Positions 55,046-64,000 of a stretch of 64,000 nt of DNA are shown one piece after another. Positions within the stretch are counted from its first letter, which is position 1, and each line of letters begins with the position of its first letter. Source of the stretch: Lotus japonicus. Lineage: Eukaryota; Streptophyta; Magnoliopsida; Fabales; Fabaceae. The position numbers were made by a program, and so were the translations under genes. The notes under the pieces were generated by a model, which made no database searches, had not been told where the DNA came from, and saw nothing but the letters and a program-made list of their open reading frames with translations. The stretch covers positions 35,117,176 through 35,181,175 of the forward strand of contig NC_080046.1 of NCBI RefSeq assembly GCF_012489685.1, read 5' to 3'.

Positions 55046-56020
55046 ATGGCTACCACCATTGAAGCGCAAAAAGATGTTTACAGTGCAAAGCCTCCTATGG
55101 ACGATGGTCAAAGGTTTGAGTACTGGAAAGACAGGATAGAAAGCTTTTTTTGGGCTTTGATGCAGATCTCTGGGATATTATAGTGGATGGCTGCGAGCAT
55201 CCAGTTGATGGTGATGGCAAGAAGATCTCCAGAACAGAGATGACTGCTGAGCAAAAGAAGCTTTACTCACTGCATCACAAAGCTAGAACTATTCTTCTTA
55301 GTGCTATTTCTTATGAAGAATACCAAAAGATTACAGATTGTGAGTATGCTAAGGGTATCTTTGATTCCTTGAAGATGACCCATGAAGGAAACAAGAAGGT
55401 GAAAGAGTCAAAGGCGTTGTCCTTGATCAGGAAGTATGAATCCTTCCAAATGGAACCCAGTGAGTCAATTGAGGATATGTTCTCCAGATTTCAGTTGCTC
55501 ATTGCTGGAATAAGACCTTTCAACAAAAGTTACACCACAACTGATCATGTCATGAGGATTCTTAGAGGTCTTCCTGAAAGCTGGATGCCTTTGATAACTT
55601 CCTTGGAGCTCACAAGAGATGTTGAGCAAATGAGTTTGGAAGAACTCATAAGCATACTGAAGTGTTATGAACTGAAGCGTGCTGAACATCAGGATCAGAA
55701 GAAGAAGTCCATAGCCTTGAAATCCAAATCTGAAAAGGCTAAAGCTCTCCAAGCTGAAGAAGAAGAATCTGAAGAAACCTCTGAAGATTCTGATGAAGAT
55801 GAGCAAACCTTGATCTGCAGAAAGCTCAACCACATCTAGAAGCATAGGCAAAGCAAGTATAGAGGCTCTGGAAAGGCTAAAGGAAAGAATGAATCCTCTT
55901 CTGGTAAGAAGAAGTCTTCATCAAAGGAAGTCACATGCTTTGAATGCAAAGAATCAGGGCACTACAAGAGTGATTGTCCAAAGCTGAAAAAGGACAAGAA
56001 GCCAAAGAAGCATTTCAAAG
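55046..56020 (+). pseudogene. Gag of the Sirevirus-type element
   Basis: The start ATG 55,046 is likely. The frame is lost at the seven-T run 55,145-55,151; the main body (55,150-55,839) contains WDIIVDGCEHP and a UBN2-type Gag region (KVKESKALSLIRKYESFQME). A TAG at 55,837 precedes a lysine-rich stretch with the knuckle CFECKESGHYKSDC (about 55,939-55,980). The element can no longer make whole Gag. Confidence 0.8.
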
Positions 56021-57500
56021 CTAAGAAAGGTCTCATTGTGACTTTTGATGAATCAGAGTCAGAGGATGTTGACTCTGATGGAGAAGTTGTTGAAGGACTC
56101 ATGGCTATTGTCAAGAACAAGGAAACAGAGTCAAAGGAAGCAACTAACTCTGAATTTGCATCAGAGGAAGATCCAGACTCTGACGATGAAAATGAGATAT
56201 CCTTGATCGCTCCAGTGAAACACCAATCATGGTATCTGGACAATGGATGCTCGCGTCACATGACGGGAGAAAGGCGTATGTTCCAAGAGCTAAAACTTAA
56301 TCCTGGAGGCGAAGTTGGCTTTGGTGGCAATGAGAAGGGTAAAATTGTTGGTTCTTGTACTATTGGTGTTTATAATAGTCCATGCATTGATAATGTTCTA
56401 TTGGTAGATGGCTTAAATCATAACTTATTGTCAATAAGTCAATTAGCTGACAAGGGTTATGATATTTTCTTCAATTAAAAGTCTTGCAGGGTTGTAAGTC
56501 AGATCGATGGCTCTGTTCTGTTTAACAACAAGAGGAGGAACAACACTTATAAGATCAGATTATCTGAGTTGGAAACTCAGAAAGTAAAGTGTCTTCTTTC
56601 TGTTAATGAGGAGCAATGGGTATGGCATAGACGGTTAGGGCATGCCAGTATGAGAATGATTTCTCAGCTGAGTAAGCTTGATCTTGTCAGGGGCTTACCC
56701 ACTCTGAAGTTCTCTTCAGATGCTCTTTGTGAAACATGTCAGAAAGGCAAATTTACAAAAGTCCCTTTCAAGGTAAAGAATGTTGTTTCCACCTCAAGGT
56801 CGTTGGAACTTCTGCATATCGACCTTTTTGGACCAGTGAAAACTGAGTCTATAGGTGGCAAGAGATATGGGATGACCATTGTTGATGACTAAAGCCGCTG
56901 GACATGGGTAAAATTTCTATCCCGCAAGGATGAGTCTCATTCTGTGTTCTCTACCTTTATTGCCCAAGTGCAAAATGAGAAGGCTTGCAGGATTGTGCGT
57001 GTCAGAAGTGATCATGGTGGAGAGTTTGAGAATGACAAGTTTGAGAGTCTGTTTGATTCCTATGGAATTGCACATGATTTCTCTTGTCCTAGAACTCTTC
57101 AACAGAATGGTGTTGTTGAGAGGAAGAATACAACTCTTCAAGAGATGGCTAGAACCATGCTTCAAGAAACTGACATGGCAAAGCACTTCTGGGCTGAGGC
57201 AGTAAACACAGCATGTTACATTCAGAACATGATCTCTATCAGACCAATCTGAATAAGACTCCTTATGAATTGTGGAAGAAAATAAAGCCCAACATTTCTT
57301 ACTTTCATCCTTTTGGATGTGTTTGCTATGTTCTGAATACTAAGGATAGATTGCATAAGTTTGATTCTAAATCTTCTAAATGTCTATTACTTGGTTACTC
57401 TGATCGTTCCAAAGGCTTTAGAATTTATAATATTGATGTAAAACTATTGAGGAATCTATTCATGTTAGATTTGATGATAAGCTTGACTCTGATCAGTCAA
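56021..57500 (+). pseudogene. Protease and integrase of the Sirevirus-type element
   Basis: An acidic linker, then protease (SWYLDNGCSRHMTGE, LDNG instead of the usual DSG), TAA at 56,476, and the integrase zinc domain (HRRLGHASMRMISQL, CETCQKGK). The core has D in HIDLFGPV, D in RSDHGGEFEN and E in NGVVERKN. There is a TAA at 56,890 and a frame change near 57,250. After it, NKTPYELWKKIKPNISYFHP follows. Confidence 0.85.
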
Positions 57501-57523
57501 AGCTAGTTGAAAAGTTTTCATAT

Positions 57524-59278
57524 ATGAGTATAAATGTTTCTGATAAAGGCAAAGCTCCAGAGGAAGCTGAGCCAGAAGAAGACTCTCCAGAGGAAGTTGG
57601 TCCCTCTGATTCACAGCCTCAGAAGAAGAGCAGAATTGTTGCCTCTCACCCTAAGGAGTTGATTCTGGGAAACAAAGATGAACCAGTCAGAACCAGATCA
57701 GCATTCAGACCCTCTGAAGAGACTCTGCTTAGTCTGAAAGGATTGGTATCCTTAATTGAACCAAAGTCAATTGATGAAGCTCTTCAAGACAAAGACTAGA
57801 TTCTGGCAATGGAAGAAGAATTGAATCAATTCTCCAAGAATGATGTTTGGAACCTTGTCAAGATACCTCAAGATGCTCACATCATTGGAACCAAATGGGT
57901 TTTCAGAAACAAGCTGAATGAAAAAGGAGATGTAGTCAGAAACAAAGCAAGGCTAGTTGCTGAAGGCTACAGTCAGCAAGAAGGAATAGATTATACTGAA
58001 ACATTTGCTCCAGTAGCAAGATTGGAAGCTATCAGACTGCTGATCTCATTCTCAGTGAATCACAACATAATTCTTCATCGGATGGATGTTAAAAGTGCCT
58101 TCCTGAATGGATACATCTCAGAGGAAGTGTATGTGCACCAACCTCTTGGTTTTGAAGATGAGAAGAAGCCTGACCATGTTTTCAAATTGAAGAAATCTCT
58201 CTACGGTCTGAAGCAAGCTCCCAGAGCATGGTATGAGAGACTTAGCTCATTCCTTCTGGAAAATGAGTTTGTAAGGGGTAAAGTAGATACAACTCTCTTT
58301 TGCAAAACTTACAAAGATGATATCTTAATTGTGCAAATTTACGTTGATGATATTATATTTGGATCTGCTAATCCATCTCTTTGCAAGGAATTTTCTAAGA
58401 TGATGCAGGCTGAATTTGAAATGAGTATGATGGGAGAACTTAAGTATTTTCTGGGAATACAAGTTGATCAAAAACCAGAAGCAACTTACATCCACCAGAG
58501 CAAGTACACAAAGGAACTTCTGAAGAAGTTCAATATGACAGAATCAACGATGGCTAAGACTCCTATGCATCCTACATGCATTCTGGTGAAAGAAGATGCC
58601 AGTGGAAAAGTTTGTCAGAAGCTCTATCGTGGAATGATAGGTTCACTTCTATACTTAGCAGCATCTAGGCCAGATATTCTATTTAGTGTACATTTATGTG
58701 CTCGATTCCAATCAGATCCAAGAGAAACTCACTTAACTATTGTTAAGTGAATTCTCATATATCTGAAAGGTACCACTAACCTTGGCTTGATGTATAAGAA
58801 AACATCAGAGTATAAGCTATCAGGTTACTGTGATGCTGGAGATAAAACTGAAAGGAAGAGTACTTCTAGAAATTGTCAATTTCTGGGAAGTAACTTAGTC
58901 TCATGGGCAAGCAAGAGGCAGTCTACTATTGCACTATCCACTGCAGAGGCAGAATATATCTCAGCAGCTATTTGCAGCACTCAGATGCTCTGGATGAAAC
59001 ATCAGCTAGAGCATTTTCAAATCCTTGAGAGCAATATTCCAATTTACTGTGACAATACTGCTGCAATCTCACTCAGTAAGAATCCAATCTTACATTCAAG
59101 GGCAAAACACATTGAGGTAAAGTATCACTTTATTAGAGATTATGTTCAGAAGGGCGTACTTCTTATGAAGTTTGTTGATACTGACCATCAATGGACAGAT
59201 ATCTTTACAAAGCCCTTAGCAGAGGATAGATTTAATTTTATACTGAAAAATCTGAATATGGACTTTTGTCCAGTATGA
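57524..59278 (+). pseudogene. Reverse transcriptase and RNase H of the Sirevirus-type element
   Basis: After a Pro/Glu/Ser-rich linker and a TAG at 57,797, RT runs 57,809-58,750 ([64 protein letters not shown]). A TGA at 58,748 is followed by RNase H (YCDAGDKTERKSTS, STAEAEYISAA, DNTAAISLSKNP) to 59,278, with the usual TDIFTKPLAEDRF end. The stops at conserved Trp and Arg positions are of the G-to-A or C-to-T kind. Confidence 0.88.
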
Positions 59279-59733
59279 AGATGGATCAGAACCTCTGACT
59301 ATGATGCTTCTTCATCAGAAGATGTCTAGTTCAGAAGGTAACTTTGTCAGATGCTAAGTACCCATTGGTGCTTACTCTGAAACAAGACAGCAAACGTGTG
59401 TCAGTTTATTTTGATGCCTCGTTCCTTGTGCCCTCCGGAAAATCTGTTGTAATGAGTGTAGATGTTCTTATTCTCCACCGTGTTTTGTGTATTAACTGCT
59501 TATAATCTCATCTTTAATTTCTAGCCGTTGATTTTACTTTTGCTTTACAACAAACAACGGTTACTTTCTAAAACCACTACGCACACACGTTCTCTACCAC
59601 TCTTTATTTTCGTCTCTCTCTCCTATTTGAAAAACCCTTATTTTTTCTGTTAAACTTTCTCTCTCTCTCTCGTTCATCCCCTCTTCTACCCTAATCTTCA
59701 ACCTTCAACCTTCGACCTTCAACTTTCTTTACA
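59279..59733 (+). other. Leader between pol and env-like region
   Basis: 455 bp with a strongly pyrimidine-rich stretch (59,590-59,730: TCTCTCTCTC, CTTCAACCTTC repeats) just before the env-like ATG. It may serve as a 3' splice site or a 5' leader for the env-like gene. Confidence 0.4.
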
Positions 59734-62506
59734 ATGGAAAGATCAGAAAGGGCTGATTACGCAGAACCGGCTAATTCCGCTGATGGAAGAGTATTTCCTA
59801 ATCTGGCAGTGGGTCTCGTGACGGGTCAAGTTGGTCCAGTTCTTCGCTCCACAGAAACTACTCAAGCAGAACATCAAGGAACAAGGGATGTTATTCCTAT
59901 TGCTCAACGCGGTTGTGCAGTCACCTGTGTTTTTCCTCCAGAAGAACTTCAAGTTCTTGCTGAATGGCGTTTTGATCTCAACAACATTGCTGCAAATGGG
60001 GTTGATCTTCGTCCTGAAGTGCAGGCTCAAGGATGGGAAAGGTACTTCCATAGACTACCCGGTCCAGTCTATGAGAAGCGGGTGAAGGAATTCTGGAAGC
60101 ATGCGGATTGTGATGAGCTTATGTGCTTGGAAAGATAATCATCATTACTGAGAAATCAATTGCCAGACTTTTAGGTGCAGAAACCAGTCATGGTTACAGA
60201 TTTCAACTATAGGAATTAAAGGTCAAGAAAAAAACCAAAGAAATGGTTAACAAGGCGCTGTACTCTACCTGTAAGAACGATTGCAAAACAAAGGATCTTC
60301 ACCCTGATCTGAGGATTTGGCACAGGATCGTATTGAGCTGCATTAATCAAAGGCCAAAGGGAAGTTCTCCAGACTACATCAACTTCACTCAGAAGGTGTT
60401 GCTCTACTTCATCAAGGAACACACCAAAGTTTGTCTTCCCTGCTTTCTGTTTTCTTATCTGAAGGACTGCATCAGAAAATCAAGAACCACTTCTTCACTC
60501 AAGTCTGCAATCAAGTATATTCCTTTTGGCAGACTTATGTCTAATGTCTTCATTGAGAGCAAGTTGATTCAGGCTCTGACCAAGGCTGGATTTACTGAAG
60601 ATCTAACAATTATTGTTGGAGATGTCTTCACCCCTACATCAATGAAGAAGATGGGCCTGATAGAAACAAAAGTTGAAGCTGACTCTACAACCACAAAGCC
60701 TGATGTCAGGAAAAGAAGAGTCCATCTGAAAGACTACCCTCTCTGGTCAAAAGCTGATGATCGAGAGGCAATCATGTACTACCTTGATGATCTGAAGAAG
60801 CAAGGTTATGAAATTGATATGGATGAGTTCTTAAGAAATCTTCCAGAACCTCCGGACTTTGAGTCTCCCAAGAAGAAGAAGACCAAGAGGAAGCAAGAGG
60901 ACACCTTTAAAGCAAAGGATCCCCCTGATGGTGATGATGACGATGAACCACCACCTCAGAAGAAGACAAAGAAGGTAAGAATTGCAACCAAAGTCACTAT
61001 TCTGGAACAACCTCTGGAGCCTACTCAAGCTGCAATTCCTACCAGAATAACCAGATCTGCAGCCAGAGCTTCAAGTAAGTTTGTCGTTCTTTCAGATGAA
61101 GATGATTTGAATATGATTCATGCAATTCCTGTTGAATCCAATTCTGTACCTTCTCCTCTTCCTGAACCCACATCAGTTGATCAATCAAATTCTCACATTT
61201 CACCACCAAGGCCTTCATTCTTTCAACCCTCCATTGAGGAAGAACCCCTCTGGAAAATGCTCCAAACTCCCAAGTCCACTAAACGAACCTCACACATTAT
61301 ACTTCCATACACTCCACAAGCTTCTGAACCACAAGCTTCTAAAACACAAGCTCTAGAGACACCAACCACTGAAAAATCTTACTCTGAGCCTCAACCCTCT
61401 GATCACTCAAATCAGGAACCCTCTGATAGAGAAATTCTCTCTCCTGCTCCTTCTGTATCCTTTCCTATCAATGTTTCTCTTTCCTCTCCATCCAACAACT
61501 CTGAAACTAATCGACAATTCTTTCAAGTTGCTAGTGAAAGGCTCTCAGAAATTCCTGAAGATTACCAAACAGTTCCAAGCCCAAACCGATATCCTGGACC
61601 AAGACCAGAACCTCTGGTTGCTCCTGATTTTCCAATCCAAGCGGTCCCTCTGACTTCAGTACCACCACCTCTTCCTCTCTCTCCTCCACCTCATAATGAA
61701 AAGTCTGTCTCTGACCAATCTCCAAATCCTGAACTGAAGCTTCTCATCCAAACCCAGAGACCAATACCTCTACACCTCAAAATCTGCAAATTGGTTCTCC
61801 TCAGGCTGTATCTGAAGCTACAAGTAGCAATCATCCTTCTTCACCTTAAACCAATCTCTCCACTGTTCCCTATACCCACCTTGGACCAAACACCCTGCTT
61901 GATTGCATCAACTTATTTAATCATGAAGCTTCTTTAAGGGTTCGCAATGTGCATGGTCGCATTGACCTCAGTGAGAAACCAGACTTGGTTGCTGAAGACT
62001 AGGATCATCTATGCACTTGGATGCTTAACCAAGTAGTAGTCATGATGGGTTTACTTACTGCTAAAAGGGATCAAAGAGTTGAAGCTGCTAGCCAGCGTTT
62101 CAGAAGAAGAGAAGCACTGAATGAACAAAAGTTGAGAGATCAACTTTATGTTGCTATTGAAGAAGCAAGGAAGAAGAAAGAACAAGAAGAAGCAGCAACA
62201 AGGTTTGAAGCTGAACAACGTGAAGCTGCAAGGTTGGAAGCTCTGGAACAAGCAACTAGACTACAAGCTGAAGCTGAGGCTCTTAGAAATCAAGCACTTG
62301 GAATCATTCCATTTACTGATATGGCCTCCACCTCTACTCAAGTTCCTCACTCTGAACTAGGCTCTGCAATTCCATCATTTGATTCAAATCAGCCAGGATC
62401 TTCCAGACTTGACAATATTGAACGACGTCTTGAAACTCAAGAAGCTATGGTTAAAGAAATGGCAGATATGCTTGCTGAGCTTCTCCGCAGAACATCCAAG
62501 CCTTAG
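59734..62506 (+). pseudogene. Env-like region of the Sirevirus-type element, broken
   Basis: Three open parts in different frames. 59,734-60,138: 134 codons, acidic, from MERSERADYAEP, with AQGWERYFHRLPGPVYEK. 60,243-61,937: 564 codons, with RPKGSSPDYINFTQKVLLYF, YIPFGRLMSN, a lysine-rich stretch and a long Pro/Ser-rich part; its last ~80 codons look out of frame. 62,021-62,506: 161 codons, a long charged coiled coil (RQ/AE-rich) and a second coil near the end. Position after pol and the terminal coiled coil are as in the SIRE1-type env-like gene. A role in entry has not been shown for such genes, and I see no clear signal peptide or transmembrane segment here. Confidence 0.7.
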
Positions 62507-62725
62507 TTTAGGAACTCTCTTTGTTTTCATTTTTCTTTTCTTTTACTCTGATTTTACTATCTTAGTAATTATTTTTTTCTTTCGTTCTTTTATTTTATTT
62601 TATGACATTTTACATTATATGTTTCCTGCATTCATATGTTATTTGGTTACTTGTTTATTGCATTCTTAATTCAACATATAACTGAAAATGATTTCTATTA
62701 ATAATTCATCTTGGCATTACATCAC

Positions 62726-63115
62726 TTAAAAAGAAGGATTTTTCCTCAACATTCTACATTGCCTACGCATATCTGTCCTATCTAGTTCCAGACGATGCTG
62801 CCTATGTTCTAAGTGGACCAAGCTCTGGCGCAGCTCCTGCCTCTCAGGACCCTCCGCCATAGTCTCTAGAGCCGCCTCTGTTGCTCTGATCTCTTCATAA
62901 AGGTCCAGCTCCTTTTGGAAGAGTTCTTGCATTTCCTCCACAAATCTGAGGAATCCTCTGAGGATGTTGTCCATCTCCGGACTCAGACTCATCCCCAACA
63001 GCTGATTGGTCAGCTGGTAGATGCTAGTATCCTCTGGGTGCCTAACATTGATGAACAAGTCTTCATCAAACGCCTTATTCCTGAGCTCTTCTAAACAAGC
63101 CATGTACGATGCCAT
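62726..63115 (-). CDS. Antisense ORF in the Sirevirus 3' region, intact
   Basis: 129 codons on the minus strand, starting at ATG 63,113-63,115 (MASYMACLEELRNKAFDEDL). It is mostly helical and charged, with a probable coiled coil (about codons 55-120: FLRFVEEMQELFQKELDLYE, LVHLEHRQHRLELDR). No known domain was recognised. A TATA box (63,171-63,180) stands about 60 bases upstream. It is intact while every sense gene of this element is broken. It may be an accessory gene of the element or a captured host sequence; function unknown. Confidence 0.5.
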   Translation of the reverse strand: MASYMACLEELRNKAFDEDLFINVRHPEDTSIYQLTNQLLGMSLSPEMDNILRGFLRFVEEMQELFQKELDLYEEIRATEAALETMAEGPERQELRQSLVHLEHRQHRLELDRTDMRRQCRMLRKNPSF

Positions 63116-63170
63116 TGCTATTTGAATTCTGAAGCAGATGAGTTGTGAAGATTGTTATGGTTTTACCTGC

Positions 63171-63180
63171 CTTTTATAAG
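63171..63180 (-). promoter_or_regulatory. TATA box for the antisense ORF
   Basis: On the minus strand CTTATAAAAG, followed 56 bases later by the ATG of the antisense ORF, a normal distance for a plant core promoter with a short leader. Confidence 0.5.
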
Positions 63181-63404
63181 TTGAGTTACGTCTCCAGATG
63201 TTAATGCTAAAGCAGTTTCTCGAGATATCTTCATTGAAAACCGATGCAAGCATTTAACCTTTTGGCCGGTGGTAAACGTTCCTTTCCTCTCTGGTCGGTG
63301 CTCTTCACTTCATTTAATTTTCTTCATTTGCATTAATGAACTATTTTCTTAATTAAGTATTTTATTATCCTTTTCTCCATTTTCTTTAAACTTAGGCCTT
63401 CACT

Positions 63405-63956
63405 AAGGGGGAGTACCTTGTACTTCAAGCTAAGTTTTTCACACCCCATGCTTTTTGCTTATGACAAAAAGGGGGAGTACAACCAGTTTTTGATGTGTAA
63501 GCTGTGTTAGTGTGATTTTTTTTCTTTTGGAGAATTTAAGAGTTCCACTCTTTATGACCATAGATCTGTCCGTGGGCATTTGTAAGGAATACATTTTCAC
63601 TTCTTCTGAAGTGATCGTATGCTAACTCAGTTGACTCTGATACTTTTACCTTGCACTTGACTCTGAATATTTATGCGCCCTGATATTCACATATTATCTA
63701 TGTCATAAATTATCACTCTGAACTCTTCAATTATTTAGCTTAGAATCTAGATATTACTAATGTTTTCATTAAGTCTTAGATTCAGGGGGAGTTAAGCTCA
63801 GAATCAAGCTGTGACTTGGATTCAGAATGAGCAACATAAAACATTCACCTCAGGATAAGTTTATCTCTATTCTCTAAACTCTGAGGGAATTCAGTTTATT
63901 GTTTAAGAATTGTTCATCAAAATACTTGGTTTTGTCCTCATCAAAAATGGGGAGAT
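63405..63956 (+). other. Serial polypurine tracts before the 3' LTR
   Basis: AAGGGGGAGT (63,405), AAAAAGGGGGAGT (63,466), AGGGGGAGT (63,784) and AAAAATGGGGAGAT (63,943-63,956, directly before the 3' LTR). Repeated GGGGGAG tracts ahead of the 3' LTR are a reported hallmark of Sireviruses. Confidence 0.75.
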
Positions 63957-64000
63957 TGTAAGATCAAGTTTTGATCTAGTAGTACAACTCTATGTTTTGA
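63957..64000 (+). repeat. Start of Sirevirus 3' LTR
   Basis: The first 44 bases match the 5' LTR start except for two substitutions; the rest is outside the window. Confidence 0.85.

Larger units (their letters stand above)
53656..64000 (+). mobile_element. Sirevirus-type Copia element (SIRE/Maximus-like), decayed, runs off the window
   Basis: 5' LTR 53,656-54,970 and the first 44 bases of the 3' LTR from 63,957 (two differences from the 5' copy). A tRNA-Met primer site, Gag, PR, integrase, RT and RNase H follow in Copia order (integrase before RT). Then come an env-like region with coiled coil, an antisense ORF and several polypurine tracts. Size and layout fit soybean SIRE1-type Sireviruses. 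Several stops and frameshifts show it is old. Confidence 0.88.

Noticed and set aside
1..64000. tRNA or rRNA genes
   Set aside because: TGGTATCAGAGC occurrences are retroelement primer sites, not tRNA genes; no cloverleaf or rRNA signature was noticed by eye.

Overview
The window looks like plant nuclear DNA, most likely from a legume. The reasons are a Sirevirus-type Copia element of the soybean SIRE1 kind, a CACTA transposon with CACATCGGTT subterminal repeats of the sort common in legume genomes, plant-type chromovirus and Tat Gypsy elements, and AT-rich spacers. I could not settle the species. I found no confident single-copy host gene. Almost the whole window is nested or juxtaposed transposable elements plus one endogenous pararetrovirus (EPV).

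Layout. 0.4-4.2 kb: a Tat-like Gypsy LTR with gag, cut off just before the protease, next to an antisense 3' end of a similar element. 4.9-6.1 kb: a poly(A)-tailed non-LTR retroposon with a 16-bp target duplication. 6.64-14.0 kb: a petuvirus-like EPV, slightly more than one 6.89-kb genome unit. It has movement-protein, capsid, and protease/RT/RNase H regions, a small extra ORF, a TATA promoter and a tRNA-Met primer site, and it ends in a head-to-head palindrome. That inverted arm is split by a 4.2-kb solo LTR (14,402-31,139, duplication GGGAG). The solo LTR is itself split by a complete 12.56-kb Tekay/Del-type chromovirus (16,942-29,497, duplication GGATG, two 3,947-bp LTRs with identical translations). 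31.5-33.4 kb: a third related LTR fragment. 33.4-34.8 kb: an antisense LTR fragment. 35,326-39,845: a CACTA transposon (TIR CACTACTAGAAAAA, duplication TAT) carrying a multi-exon gene that joins an S1 RNA-binding domain to a Ulp1-like protease domain. 39.8-45.7 kb: mostly gene-free, with a Copia solo LTR and a LINE relic. 45.7-53.65 kb: a decayed Tat element with two RNase H domains and an intron-containing antisense ORF. 53,656 to the window end: a decayed Sirevirus Copia element with an env-like region, an intact antisense ORF with its own TATA box, and serial polypurine tracts.

Most interesting signals. (1) The LTRs of the complete chromovirus and of the diverged solo LTR both encode a related small protein: a conserved N-terminal domain and an acidic C-terminus that resembles a SUMO-interacting motif. 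A putative 3' splice site lies directly before the ATG in each. (2) The same two LTRs and the third LTR fragment each carry a different tandem array of hairpins, with a fixed loop and compensating stem changes, between the LTR promoter and this ORF. Together they suggest an accessory module of long-LTR chromoviruses: a spliced LTR gene plus a structured RNA region that only unspliced genomic RNA would keep. This is inference; the ORF homology and the stem covariation are read directly from the sequence.
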